Below are positions 32,318-40,880 of a DNA stretch of 64,000 bases, one piece after another. The stretch spans positions 62,001 to 126,000 of the forward strand of contig JBFNJI010000007.1 of NCBI GenBank assembly GCA_040793985.1, read 5' to 3'. How positions within the stretch are numbered: position 1 is the first letter of the stretch; the number at the start of each line of letters is the position of its first letter. Made by a program: the position numbers and the translations under genes. Below the pieces are notes generated by a model. That model saw only the letters and a list, made by a program, of their open reading frames with translations. It was not told the DNA's origin and searched no databases. Source of the DNA: Thiodiazotropha sp040793985 (GTDB lineage: Bacteria > Pseudomonadota > Gammaproteobacteria > Chromatiales > Chromatiaceae).

Positions 32318-33190
32318 ATGAAGTCTGTACAAAGCCCTTATCTAGTACCCTTCAGCGGACGACTGAAGAAGAACCGTTTCACCACCAAGCCGCCCAAGAA
32401 CAGCGCAGACAAAAAAGCCTGTAAAAGAGCCCTGGCCAAGGAGATCGACCGGCTGGATGAACTCCAGCGCAGACTCTACGCGGAGGACAGGCGCTCCCTG
32501 CTGATCCTGTTCCAGGCCATGGACGCCGCCGGCAAGGACAGTACCATACGCGCCGTCATGACCGGCATAGATCCCAGTGGTTGCCAGGTTTTTTCATTCA
32601 AGCAGCCCTCGAAGGAGGAGCTCGACCACGATTTTTTATGGCGCACCACCCGGGCACTGCCGGAACGCGGGCGGATTGGCATATTCAATCGCAGCTACTA
32701 TGAGGAGACGCTTGTGGTCAGGGTCCATCCCGAGTATCTGCAGACGCAGCGCATCGATCTTCCTAAAGACCTCGATAAGCTGTGGCAAAAACGATTTGAG
32801 TCGATACGCCAGTACGAGAGACATCTATCAGACAATGGAACGACAATCCTCAAATTTTGGCTCAACGTGAGCAAGGAGGAGCAGCGCAACCGATTTCTGT
32901 CACGATTGGATGAAACGCGAAAAAACTGGAAATTCTCTGTCAAGGATGTGGAAGAGAGAGCGCACTGGCAGGAATACATGGATGCCTACCATCAAGTCAT
33001 GGAGGAGAGTTCCAGGACCTGGGCACCCTGGTATGCCATACCTGCCGACAACAAACCCTATATGCGCTGGCAAGTCGCTCGCATAATCCGCAAAACCCTG
33101 GAAAGCATGGAGCCCAACTACCCCAAGGTCGACGAGGATGAGGCATCCAGATTTTCTGATATGCGAAAACTGCTTGAAGGCGAGCGGTAA
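32318..33190 (+). CDS. ppk2: Polyphosphate kinase 2 family protein
   Basis: A 290-residue P-loop kinase of the PPK2 family, which moves phosphate between polyphosphate and nucleotides. Walker A is QAMDAAGKDSTI (about 67-78), Walker B follows as IGIFNRSYYEE, and the family motif WAPWYAIPADNK is near the C-terminus. The single domain of about 290 residues suits the class that phosphorylates AMP and/or ADP from polyphosphate; class cannot be fixed by eye. Starting 13 bases after sucD, it may share that transcript, linking nucleotide charging by the TCA cycle and by polyphosphate. Confidence 0.92.
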   Translation: MKSVQSPYLVPFSGRLKKNRFTTKPPKNSADKKACKRALAKEIDRLDELQRRLYAEDRRSLLILFQAMDAAGKDSTIRAVMTGIDPSGCQVFSFKQPSKEELDHDFLWRTTRALPERGRIGIFNRSYYEETLVVRVHPEYLQTQRIDLPKDLDKLWQKRFESIRQYERHLSDNGTTILKFWLNVSKEEQRNRFLSRLDETRKNWKFSVKDVEERAHWQEYMDAYHQVMEESSRTWAPWYAIPADNKPYMRWQVARIIRKTLESMEPNYPKVDEDEASRFSDMRKLLEGER

Positions 33191-33290
33191 CAGGATGCAA
33201 TAAACATCCCTGGGGTCTATGCTGATAGGCAAAACCTTTTTCACATCTGAGGATGGTACCCACACTGCTTGCTGAACTGGAATTTGAACC

Positions 33291-34052
33291 ATGCACCCAT
33301 GGCAAATCACCACAATCTGCATCGCCCTGCTCAGTCCCCTATTCTGCCAGGCGGAGACACACCTTGAGCATCGCAGCAATCGCCAGCTGGCAGTCACTGT
33401 CTGCAACGACTACCGGGTAACCAATCGCTTACCCTGCTTCGTCTCACGCAACGATTGCCCCAGCGGATTCGAGGTCATCGAGCACTTCTCCGACAACAGA
33501 GGCCCGGCTTTTTCCGCCTGCCGCGACAAGCGGCACGAACGCCCCAGACCCACCCACAGCCTCTATGCCGGCAAGAATCCACAGCTGCTGAAACAGTTTG
33601 ATCGCCTTTTAAGCGAAATCGAAAAGCGACAGGTCGGCAAGTTAATACGCCTGCCAAAGGCATCCCAGGAAAAATTGAGGATCTTTTTTACCGCGATCGA
33701 TCTCAACACCATCGAACTCGGTCACAGCAAGGCCCTGCAGAAAGGCTGCTTCACCGACTGCCGGAAGATATTCTGCGCCAGAGGAGGCGAGATCGATGCC
33801 TGGGCCGACCCACAGCGCCCCCTTTTGTCGAAAACGCTTCTGCATCAACTGGCCCAAGCCGAGCGCTGTGAAATTCAAGGCGGACGGGATCGCTTTCTCC
33901 TCGCCTGGCTGAAACATCTACCAGACGACATTTTCGATGCGCTCGATCGGGGCGAAGCCATAGACACGAAGATGATCCGCTATGCCACCTACCTGGAGGG
34001 CCACGCGACCAACCGGGCGGAAAGCATCTGCCGCCGGGTAAGATGCGAATAG
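33291..34052 (+). CDS. Secreted cysteine-containing protein of unknown function
   Basis: A 253-residue protein with a signal peptide (ICIALLSPLFCQA, cleavage near residue 21). I do not recognise the family. The mature part has nine cysteines in scattered positions (VCNDYR, PCFV, DCPSG, ACRD, GCFTDCRKIFC, RCEIQG, ICRRVRC), an even-handed pattern suggesting disulfides in the periplasm. The second half is helical and charged. It stands alone on plus, converging with a dienelactone hydrolase gene 18 bases away. Confidence 0.75.
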   Translation: MHPWQITTICIALLSPLFCQAETHLEHRSNRQLAVTVCNDYRVTNRLPCFVSRNDCPSGFEVIEHFSDNRGPAFSACRDKRHERPRPTHSLYAGKNPQLLKQFDRLLSEIEKRQVGKLIRLPKASQEKLRIFFTAIDLNTIELGHSKALQKGCFTDCRKIFCARGGEIDAWADPQRPLLSKTLLHQLAQAERCEIQGGRDRFLLAWLKHLPDDIFDALDRGEAIDTKMIRYATYLEGHATNRAESICRRVRCE

Positions 34053-34069
34053 GCGTTGTTCAGCAAATA

Positions 34070-34858
34070 TCACTTACCATAGTGCGCTTCCAACGCCTTC
34101 GTCAGGGCCGTCCAGGACTGCCTGTCAGCGGCCTCGTCATATTGCAGCGGCAGATCGAACGCCTTGCCGAACTTGTCTGCGCCCGGGTTGGTGAATGAGT
34201 GCTTTGCCCCTGGATAGTTGGTGAAACTGTATTTCACACCTGCCTGGTCCATTTCGGACATGAATGCCTCGATATGTTCAGCTTTGACAAAAGGGTCATC
34301 CGCGCCATTGAAGACCAGCACCTCGGCCTTCACCGCGCCTTTGGCAGCCGGGCTTGATGTCGGTAGACTGCCATGAAAACTGCCTACCAGGTCGAGTTCC
34401 AAACCGCGCCTCGCCATCTCCAGTACCATCCCGCCGCCGAAGCAGTATCCGATCGCCGAGATATCATCCCTGGCCACGGTTTTATGCGACTGCAATAGCG
34501 CCATTGCCGCCTGGAATCGGGCAGCAGCCGTCTCCATGTTCTTCTTGACTTCGGTCGCGAATCGTCCCGCGTCCTTGGGGTGGCTGGCCTGCCTGCCCTC
34601 ACCATACATATCCACAGCCAAGGCGGTGTAACCCATGCCAGCCAACTGCTTGGCGCGGCTGCGGGCATACTCATTGTGACCCCACCACTCGTGCACCACC
34701 AGGATACCCGGACGCCGCTCCTGAATCCCATCGTCATAGGCAATATAGCCCTTCATCTGAGTGGCGCCATGGTTGTAAGCAACCTCTTCGCCCACCACAG
34801 CACTCCACAGGGTCAGGGGAAAACAGCACAATGCCAATAGCACAACGAGCCTGTTCAT
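34070..34858 (-). CDS. Exported dienelactone hydrolase family protein
   Basis: About 262 residues; the start at 34858 has AGGAG seven bases upstream and yields a signal peptide (LVVLLALCCF, then LWSA), while the earlier start at 34912 would hide it. The alpha/beta hydrolase triad is intact: nucleophile C139 in GYCFGG, D187 in NGADD, H220 in GAKHSF. Dienelactone hydrolases open lactone rings; periplasmic members have unknown substrates. Compare the second family member at 61099, whose triad is broken. Confidence 0.88.
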   Translation of the reverse strand: MNRLVVLLALCCFPLTLWSAVVGEEVAYNHGATQMKGYIAYDDGIQERRPGILVVHEWWGHNEYARSRAKQLAGMGYTALAVDMYGEGRQASHPKDAGRFATEVKKNMETAAARFQAAMALLQSHKTVARDDISAIGYCFGGGMVLEMARRGLELDLVGSFHGSLPTSSPAAKGAVKAEVLVFNGADDPFVKAEHIEAFMSEMDQAGVKYSFTNYPGAKHSFTNPGADKFGKAFDLPLQYDEAADRQSWTALTKALEAHYGK

Positions 34859-34971
34859 CTGTCCACTCCTCTTCAGCAATATTCTTCGGATCCAGACATC
34901 CCCTTGCAGCAAGGGAGCCTGTCAATTATTCACGCTACACATAACACAATTCCAAGGGTAACATCAGGCCG

Positions 34972-36213
34972 ATGCGACTCCTGATATTTTTGCTTCCGCT
35001 GCTATCACTCTGTTCAACCCTCTCCGCTGACGAGTTTAGCGTAACCGACGCCAATGGGAACGATATCTCAATCGATAGCCGTCAGGCCTCCGGCGACCTG
35101 CTGATGATCTGGCTGGTCGATCACGAAGAACCCCGTGCCCTGTTCGACGAACTGCTACAAAAACTTACGGAATCCGGGATAGAGATATGGCGGGTCGATC
35201 TGCTACAGGCCTATTTTCTACCCCGTTCCAGCGAGACCGTGCGCACCCTCGATGGTGAAGGCGTATCCGCACTCCTCTCTGCCGCGCACGCCCGCAGCGA
35301 TAAACGGATCCTGCTCGCCAGCTACGACCGCATGCCCCTGCCGCTGCTCAGGGGCGTCAACCGCTGGCAGGCGGGCGAAACCGAATCACGCCTGCTGGGG
35401 GCGATACTCTTCTATCCGAATCTCTTTGGGCCCGCCCCGGCCGCGGGCGAGGCACCGGTTCTCGACCCAATACTGCAGGCGACCAATCTGCCGCTGGTCA
35501 TCTTTCAACCCGATCTGGGCAGTCAACGCTGGCGTCTGCTACCGGTTGTGACCACCCTATGGCGGGCCGGTTCACCCACCTATGTATATCTGGTGCCCGG
35601 GGTAAGGGATTGGTTCATCATGGGGGACCAAACACCCGATGAGCAGCAGAGAAAAGCGGTAGCCAACCTTCCCAGGCAGATCGCTCACTTCGCCCGGTTA
35701 TTGCACAGCCATCCCAAACCCCAAGCGAACATACCTGCCAGGGGTAGCGTGATACCAATGGGTGATCTCCATACCCTAATCCCTGCCACAGAGATCAGAC
35801 CTGCGCCTCCGCTAAACCTCGTGGACAGTAAGGGTGTGCGGTTGGATCTCGAGTCACTCAAAGACCGTGTGGTCCTGGTCAATTTCTGGGCCACCTGGTG
35901 CCCGCCCTGTGTCGAGGAGATCCCATCACTCAACCGCCTGCAGGCCCACTACCGCGGGCAGAATATCGAGATCATCTCCGTCGACTATCGCGAATCTGCC
36001 AAGGAGATAGGGGAGTTTCTCAAATCCAGGCCGGTGGATTTTCCTGTCCTTATGGACAGCGATGGCCTGGTTTCCCTGGAGTGGCAGGTATTTAGCTTCC
36101 CCAGCTCCTTCATCATCGACACCGAGGGCCGGATACGCTACACAGCAAACAGAGCCCTCAATTGGGACAGCCAGGAGGTGATAGAGGTCATAGACACCCT
36201 GCTGGCGGAGTAG
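34972..36213 (+). CDS. TlpA-like thioredoxin fused to an alpha/beta-hydrolase-like N-terminal domain
   Basis: A 413-residue exported protein (signal peptide LIFLLPLLSLCSTLSA). Residues about 20-270 resemble an alpha/beta-hydrolase-like or DUF3530-like domain without a clear catalytic serine motif. Residues about 280-413 form a thioredoxin/TlpA domain with the C310-P-P-C313 site in NFWATWCPPCVEEIP. TlpA-type domains act as reductants in the periplasm, for example in cytochrome maturation. The fusion is unusual; the N-terminal part may select a partner. It is divergent from the dienelactone hydrolase gene, about 110 bases apart. Confidence 0.8.
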   Translation: MRLLIFLLPLLSLCSTLSADEFSVTDANGNDISIDSRQASGDLLMIWLVDHEEPRALFDELLQKLTESGIEIWRVDLLQAYFLPRSSETVRTLDGEGVSALLSAAHARSDKRILLASYDRMPLPLLRGVNRWQAGETESRLLGAILFYPNLFGPAPAAGEAPVLDPILQATNLPLVIFQPDLGSQRWRLLPVVTTLWRAGSPTYVYLVPGVRDWFIMGDQTPDEQQRKAVANLPRQIAHFARLLHSHPKPQANIPARGSVIPMGDLHTLIPATEIRPAPPLNLVDSKGVRLDLESLKDRVVLVNFWATWCPPCVEEIPSLNRLQAHYRGQNIEIISVDYRESAKEIGEFLKSRPVDFPVLMDSDGLVSLEWQVFSFPSSFIIDTEGRIRYTANRALNWDSQEVIEVIDTLLAE

Positions 36214-36305
36214 GCGGCGAACCTTGAGAAAGCGTGACCTGAATCAGGGTTTAAATTAGATAATTATTATAAACTTAATAACTCGCCCCAAACCAGTTGA
36301 GTCCC

Positions 36306-37118
36306 ATGGCAAGCCAAACCACGAAGAAGAAGGCCGCGCCCGCCAAACGCCCGGGTGCCGCCACACGCAAGAAGCAGACAGCCAAAAAGCAGGCTGCCTC
36401 GCCGCGCAAGAAGCAGGCAGTGAAAAAGAAAACGGTTAAAAGACCGAGCGTAAAAAAACAGCCTGCCAAAAGCGTCAACCCCTCAGTTGCGAAGCAGGCT
36501 GCAGGATCTGTAAAAGAGGGCGGTGAAAACCGCGTGCTACCCGGATTGCTGCAGGGATTGCAGTCGGTCTTCGATAGGATCCACAAAGATAGTCGCGACC
36601 GCGAAGATCACCAGGAAAAGATCATCGAGGAGTTCAGCGACCGTTTGACCCACGCCTTCGAGCAGAGCCATACGGAGACGGAAGAGCGCGAGAAACTGCT
36701 GTTGGAGCGACTCGAAGCCATAGAAAAAGAGCAGTCCTACAGGATCCAGCGCATCAAGCTCTTCTCCCTGCCGGGCACGCTGATCGCCATCGCCGCTCTC
36801 ATCTATCTGTTTTACGTGGTGCATATCATGGAACGCTCCATGACCAGCATGTCCGCCGACATGAACCAGATCAGACACCACATTGCATCCATTGGCGACG
36901 ATACCCACACCATGTCAGGCGGCGTCGTGGAGATGAACCAGCAGATGGCGCAGACAAACAAGAATATGAAGGCTATCACCAGCCAGGTGAAAGGAATGAA
37001 TGGCAATATGACGCACCTGACCCGCAATGTGGGTGTGATGACCAACGATGTTGGCGCGATGTCGCATACGGTAAGCCCGGTCATGAACGGGATGCGGAAT
37101 TTTCTGCCGTTTTTCTAG
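36306..37118 (+). CDS. Membrane protein with histone-H1-like lysine-rich N-terminus and coiled coils
   Basis: About 270 residues from the ATG at 36306 (a TTG three codons earlier is possible). Residues about 5-60 are a Lys/Ala/Pro-rich tail with KKK and KKQA repeats, like AlgP or eukaryotic H1 tails. Then come an acidic coiled coil (about 85-140), one membrane helix (about 150-172, FSLPGTLIAIAALIYLFYVV) and a Met/Asn-rich second coiled coil to the end. I do not recognise a characterised family. The basic tail should be cytoplasmic, where it could bind DNA or polyphosphate; this is inference from charge only. Confidence 0.8.
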   Translation: MASQTTKKKAAPAKRPGAATRKKQTAKKQAASPRKKQAVKKKTVKRPSVKKQPAKSVNPSVAKQAAGSVKEGGENRVLPGLLQGLQSVFDRIHKDSRDREDHQEKIIEEFSDRLTHAFEQSHTETEEREKLLLERLEAIEKEQSYRIQRIKLFSLPGTLIAIAALIYLFYVVHIMERSMTSMSADMNQIRHHIASIGDDTHTMSGGVVEMNQQMAQTNKNMKAITSQVKGMNGNMTHLTRNVGVMTNDVGAMSHTVSPVMNGMRNFLPFF

Positions 37119-37139
37119 GCGCTGCCGCCGGGCTCCGGT

Positions 37140-38264
37140 TCAGGTGTCGCCAAAACTGGTGCCAATGCGCTTTGCGCTGACCACCCAGGGGTGGTCGGCG
37201 GGAACCAGTTTTTTATTTCCTGCCACTTCGATAAGGGGTACGGGCACCGCCAGATCCCCTTTTGCCGCCACCATCACACCATAGACCCCTTTTGAGATCA
37301 GATCAGCGCAAGCTGTACCCAAACGGGTGGCAAGCAGTCTGTCCAGGGCGGACGGCGTACCGCCACGTTGCAGATAACCCAGGATAGTCACTCTCGACTC
37401 CAATCCTGTCAGTTCTTCAAGCTGTCGGGAGAGAGTAACCGTGTGATTGGCATGAGCCGCCTCAAATGTGGCGAGTTCCGCCTTTACACTCTTGCGCTCC
37501 TTTTTGTTGACTGCGTTACTCTTTGCTTCCAACAACGCCTGGTAGTGTTCGGCATCCCCTTTGGGCAGAGCCCCCTCCGCAACCGCGACGATGCTGAAGT
37601 GCTTGCCCCCAGCCGCCCGGCTTCTGATCGCCTCAGCCACAATTTCGATATCGTAGGCGATTTCCGGCAATAGAATGACATCTGCGCCGCCAGCCAAACC
37701 CGACCCGAGGGCCAGCCAACCGGCACGATGCCCCATTATCTCAACCACGATGATGCGATGGTGGCTGTGAGCCGTACTGTGGAGGCGATCGATGGCGTCC
37801 GTGGCGATACCAAGGGCGGTATCGAAACCGAAAGTGGTGTCTGTGTGTGCCACATCGTTGTCGATGGTCTTCGGTAGGGTAATGATGTTTAACCCCTTCT
37901 CCATCAGCTGCAGGGCATTTTTCTGGGTGCCGCCGCCACCGATACAGACCAGTGCATCGAGGTGGTGAGCCTGGTAGTTCTGGACGATGACATCGGTCAT
38001 GTCCTGGCGTTTGCCGTTGAAATTCATTCGATGGGGCTTCTCCCGGCTGGTGCCGAGGATGGTTCCGCCCCGTGTGAGAATCCCCGAGAGGGTAGCGCTA
38101 TCCAACTGCATGAAACGATTTTCCACCAGACCTCGAAAACCGTCACGTATGCCTATCACCTGCATATCGTAATAGTTCGAGGCCGCCTTACCGACGCCGC
38201 GTATTGCCGCATTGAGACCCGGGCTGTCTCCACCCGAGGTCAATATTCCGATATGTTTGGTCAT
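37140..38264 (-). CDS. pfkA: 6-phosphofructokinase, group III-like
   Basis: A 374-residue PfkA-family enzyme that phosphorylates fructose-6-phosphate. Substrate motifs are TSGGDSPGLNAAI, PKTIDNDV and the GHRAG loop. At the donor site the usual GGDG is replaced by GGGG (109-112), with Lys132 where E. coli has Gly124. In this family Asp/Lys at the two key positions marks pyrophosphate enzymes and Gly/Gly marks ATP enzymes; here it is Gly with Lys, so the phosphate donor cannot be settled by sequence alone. With glucokinase and glycogen phosphorylase it indicates glycolytic glucan use. Confidence 0.92.
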   Translation of the reverse strand: MTKHIGILTSGGDSPGLNAAIRGVGKAASNYYDMQVIGIRDGFRGLVENRFMQLDSATLSGILTRGGTILGTSREKPHRMNFNGKRQDMTDVIVQNYQAHHLDALVCIGGGGTQKNALQLMEKGLNIITLPKTIDNDVAHTDTTFGFDTALGIATDAIDRLHSTAHSHHRIIVVEIMGHRAGWLALGSGLAGGADVILLPEIAYDIEIVAEAIRSRAAGGKHFSIVAVAEGALPKGDAEHYQALLEAKSNAVNKKERKSVKAELATFEAAHANHTVTLSRQLEELTGLESRVTILGYLQRGGTPSALDRLLATRLGTACADLISKGVYGVMVAAKGDLAVPVPLIEVAGNKKLVPADHPWVVSAKRIGTSFGDT

Positions 38265-38359
38265 TCAGGCTCCTGCAATCGATGACCCACTGCTACTGGG
38301 CGGGGTCGGTAATATCACTTTCAGTGAGGCAATGATACACCACAACAATGGCCAAATTG

Positions 38360-39148
38360 CTAATCCAACCAGCGGATAGAGGCGGGATGTCTCACCCGCA
38401 TCCGCTGTTGGCCGTCGCGGTGATAGATCCAGCCCCTGACTTCAATGTCCGCATGGAGCAGGAGATCAGGGTCTTCAATGTGAAATCTCTCCCAGTCGTC
38501 CCAGGTGATCCGCAATGCCAGCCCACCCTCAAGATTTAGCCATAGACTGCTGCGACTTCGACCGACCCGCACCACTCGGGCGGTGAGAACCTGAAACCCT
38601 GTCTCTTTGCCGTGTAGCTCCGCGGCATCTTCAATGGGACGACGCCATACACCGCTGTCGCCCTTTCTTGCCTCCCGCTCCGCATCCTGATAACAACGCA
38701 GGTTTCGCAAGTTGGGTGAGATTGCAATATGGTAGCCGGCGCCCAGCTTCAGCAATTGGCGATTTATGCTCTTACCCTGACGGTCGTAGATATGTGACAG
38801 GGTGCGCCCATACCTATCCTGCAACTCGGCATCGAGACAGACCCTGACCATGCCCTCACTGCTGCGCACCAGGGCCTGCAGCTGCTGCTTGGCTGCCAAG
38901 GCGCCCGGCTCGGCATCCGCCCCATGCCCGAGCTCCGGGGTATTCACCCCGACCAGCCGGAGTCGACGTCCATCCTTGAGTCTCAGGGTATCACCATCAT
39001 GCACATAGGCGACCTCGAGCAGTTGGCCATCACAGGGTGAGCAGCTCTCAGCATGAACAGTGACGGTTAAGAGTAATATAGAGAGCAAAAAGGCCCCGCG
39101 AAGCGGAGCCTTTTTTATCTGAGCGGCCATCCCCAACAGCAACGCCAT
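38360..39148 (-). CDS. Secreted thermonuclease (SNase) family protein
   Basis: About 262 residues if started at 39148; an ATG at 39130 is equally possible and longer readings run through rpmE. A signal peptide (hydrophobic LLSILLLTVTVHA) is followed by an SNase domain: DGDTLRL, LRLVGVNTPE and DRYGRTLSHIY contain the metal and catalytic Asp/Arg/Glu positions. A C-terminal OB-like domain (about 165-262) adds length. The codons for KKAPLRGAFLL coincide with a hairpin that looks like the terminator of rpmE, 29 bases upstream of this start; see the separate entry. Confidence 0.85.
   Translation of the reverse strand: MALLLGMAAQIKKAPLRGAFLLSILLLTVTVHAESCSPCDGQLLEVAYVHDGDTLRLKDGRRLRLVGVNTPELGHGADAEPGALAAKQQLQALVRSSEGMVRVCLDAELQDRYGRTLSHIYDRQGKSINRQLLKLGAGYHIAISPNLRNLRCYQDAEREARKGDSGVWRRPIEDAAELHGKETGFQVLTARVVRVGRSRSSLWLNLEGGLALRITWDDWERFHIEDPDLLLHADIEVRGWIYHRDGQQRMRVRHPASIRWLD
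39087..39116 (-). terminator. Terminator-like hairpin after rpmE, inside the nuclease signal peptide
   Basis: Arms AAAAAGGC-CCGC and GCGG-GCCTTTTT with one C/A mismatch and a three-base GAA loop; on the minus strand T residues follow (TTTTTGCTC). It lies about 60 bases past the rpmE stop and at the same time encodes the basic start of the nuclease signal peptide. Confidence 0.65.
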
Positions 39149-39176
39149 GTACCTACACAGCGCAAGCCGGTAAGGA

Positions 39177-39380
39177 TCAGCGGTTGTATTTCTTGCGGAA
39201 CTTATCCACGCGGCCGGCGGTATCGACGATCTTCTGTTTACCCGTATAGAAAGGGTGGCAGGATGAGCACACTTCCACATGGAGCTCTTCCTGACCCAGC
39301 GTGGAGCGGGTGACAATCTCATTGCCGCAACTGCATACGACTTTGATCTCCTCGTAACGAGGATGAATATCCGGTTTCAT
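39177..39380 (-). CDS. rpmE: 50S ribosomal protein L31, zinc-binding type
   Basis: A 67-residue protein of the large ribosomal subunit opening with MKPDIHPRYEE. The four zinc ligands are present: CSCG near residue 16 and CSSCHPFYTG near 37, so this is the C+ form rather than the zinc-free paralogue used in zinc starvation. No second L31 gene is seen in the window. Confidence 0.97.
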   Translation of the reverse strand: MKPDIHPRYEEIKVVCSCGNEIVTRSTLGQEELHVEVCSSCHPFYTGKQKIVDTAGRVDKFRKKYNR

Positions 39381-39479
39381 GACGGTCTCTCTTGTGAGAT
39401 GGATATCGTTTACTGTCTGCCCAGCGGGGCAGGGAAAGAGCGGAATAATATGCCAAGATGGCGGCTAAGGCAAGCCCGA

Positions 39480-39830
39480 CTATTGACGTGAAGGTCTGAG
39501 GGGAAACTCCAGGATATCCGCCTGGCGCTTGTCATCCAGTTGTTCGTGCTTGATATTCCCCTGTAGATAGCCCAACAGACCCTGTGGGCCCACCATGTGT
39601 TCCCACATCATGCTGGAGATCTTCACGCAGGCACTGAGGGGGGAACGGTTTCTGCGCTCCTGATCGATACGCCACTGCAGGCGCCGCATCCGTTGCTGCC
39701 TCTCCTTGGGCAGGGTGGATATGAAGTCATCAATGGCCGCCTGACGCATATCCTCAAAACGCATCGGGTCCCGCTCCGCTAACTGCAAGAGATGGTCGAA
39801 ATCCAGGCTTCGGTTGCTGAGTTGCGTCAT
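39480..39830 (-). CDS. DUF3135-like small cytoplasmic protein
   Basis: About 116 residues from the ATG at 39830; the longer reading from 40046 begins inside rof and is not credible. The body (LDFDHLLQLAERDPMRFEDMRQAAIDDFI, RRLQWRIDQERR) is helical and matches my memory of the gammaproteobacterial DUF3135 family, but the name is not certain. Function unknown. It lies downstream of rof on the same strand with about 170 bases between. Confidence 0.7.
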   Translation of the reverse strand: MTQLSNRSLDFDHLLQLAERDPMRFEDMRQAAIDDFISTLPKERQQRMRRLQWRIDQERRNRSPLSACVKISSMMWEHMVGPQGLLGYLQGNIKHEQLDDKRQADILEFPLRPSRQ

Positions 39831-40002
39831 CAATCGGCTCTCGCTGCTCTTTCCTAGAAAGTTATCACAGCATGTTGGTTCTGTCCCCGATGAAAATTCC
39901 CAAAATAGCATTCTGGGTGGGTTGAACACATAATAATTTTGTTTAAAATCAGTGTGTTTTGGATATAACCATGCAAACGACAATATATTGACGATACCGA
40001 GC

Positions 40003-40266
40003 TCAAGGCAATAGACTCTCTCCGCCTGCGGCCCGGTTCGCCGCAATTATGCGATCAAGCCGGACCGACAGAGTCGAACCATCTTGCTGTTTTAATACTA
40101 AAAACTCTGCGCTGTCTCGGGTCACAACATCGATTGGCAGCGCCTGAACCCGATGCTCCGCACCCGCCTCGTCATGCCAACTCAGCTTCAGCATAGTGCG
40201 TTTCATGACCGCGTATTGGTAGGCCTCGTGCTCGGCACATGGAATAGGGGAGTAGTCTGCTTTCAT
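40003..40266 (-). CDS. rof: Rho-binding antiterminator Rof
   Basis: An 87-residue protein matching E. coli Rof (YaeO): YSPIPCAEHEAYQYAV at the start, DVVTRDSAEFLVL in the middle and LRLDRI near the end. Rof binds the transcription terminator Rho and blocks its RNA-loading site. It is a small Sm-like beta-barrel. The start is ATG at 40266; the gene is divergent from an H-NS-like gene about 105 bases away. Confidence 0.9.
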   Translation of the reverse strand: MKADYSPIPCAEHEAYQYAVMKRTMLKLSWHDEAGAEHRVQALPIDVVTRDSAEFLVLKQQDGSTLSVRLDRIIAANRAAGGESLLP

Positions 40267-40372
40267 CTGTTACAGCCGTATTTGCTATTGATCATAAAGG
40301 CACCTTAAAATCATAGTGTTATGAAGTGACGTCGGGATGCAAGCAGCAACAAACAGAGAAGGGCTTAGATGT

Positions 40373-40825
40373 ATGGCGAACATAGAAAAAGAGATCGAGA
40401 GCCTTAGAGCAAAGATAGCACGCCTGGAAAAGGAGCAGAAAAAGGCGGAAATGCAGAAGAAGGCATTGAGTGCCGCCAGCGGACAGATCGATAAGATTCT
40501 GCATGACAACGGTATCAATTTAGAGACCTATGTGCGCCACAACTATAAAAAGATAAGCCGGATCATGCAAAAGATAGAGGGGCAGTCCACGCAGACCAAG
40601 GCCACATCGAAGAAGTCGGACAAAAAGAGACGTCTGCGTCGGGGGGGGCGAACGACGAAGCCTGCTGTCACCATCAAGATACCAGCCGGTAGATACGGCA
40701 ATCTGCCTAACAGTCCCGATGAAGTCATTGAGGTCAAGGAGAAAGGCCCAAGACCGAAGGTGCTTAAGCGCTATGCCGAAGAGGTTGGCCTGGAGGCCTT
40801 TATGAGCCAGTGCAGGCTCGATTGA
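40373..40825 (+). CDS. Basic coiled-coil protein, divergent H-NS-like
   Basis: About 150 residues; the start at 40373 has AGAAGGG nine bases upstream. Residues 1-40 form a coiled coil (EIESLRAKIARLEKEQKK), followed by a linker and a basic patch (KKSDKKRRLRRGGR, about 85-100). The C-terminus (RYGNLPNSPDEVIEVKEKGPRPKVL) follows the layout of H-NS C-terminal DNA-binding domains, which have Y-x-N-P...G-x-x-P-x-W, though Trp and one Gly are missing. I read it as a divergent nucleoid protein; an RNA-binding role is an alternative. Confidence 0.7.
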   Translation: MANIEKEIESLRAKIARLEKEQKKAEMQKKALSAASGQIDKILHDNGINLETYVRHNYKKISRIMQKIEGQSTQTKATSKKSDKKRRLRRGGRTTKPAVTIKIPAGRYGNLPNSPDEVIEVKEKGPRPKVLKRYAEEVGLEAFMSQCRLD

Positions 40826-40836
40826 TGACATTGTCC

Positions 40837-40869
40837 GCGGGTCCTGCCAGGCGGCTTACCCCGCTTTTT
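40837..40869 (+). terminator. Candidate terminator after the H-NS-like gene
   Basis: GCGGGT (40837-40842) can pair with ACCCCGC (40858-40864) with one bulge, enclosing GCC/GGC, and is followed by five T residues (40865-40869), 12 bases past the gene's stop. Confidence 0.5.
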
Positions 40870-40880
40870 CCAAGTCCGCG

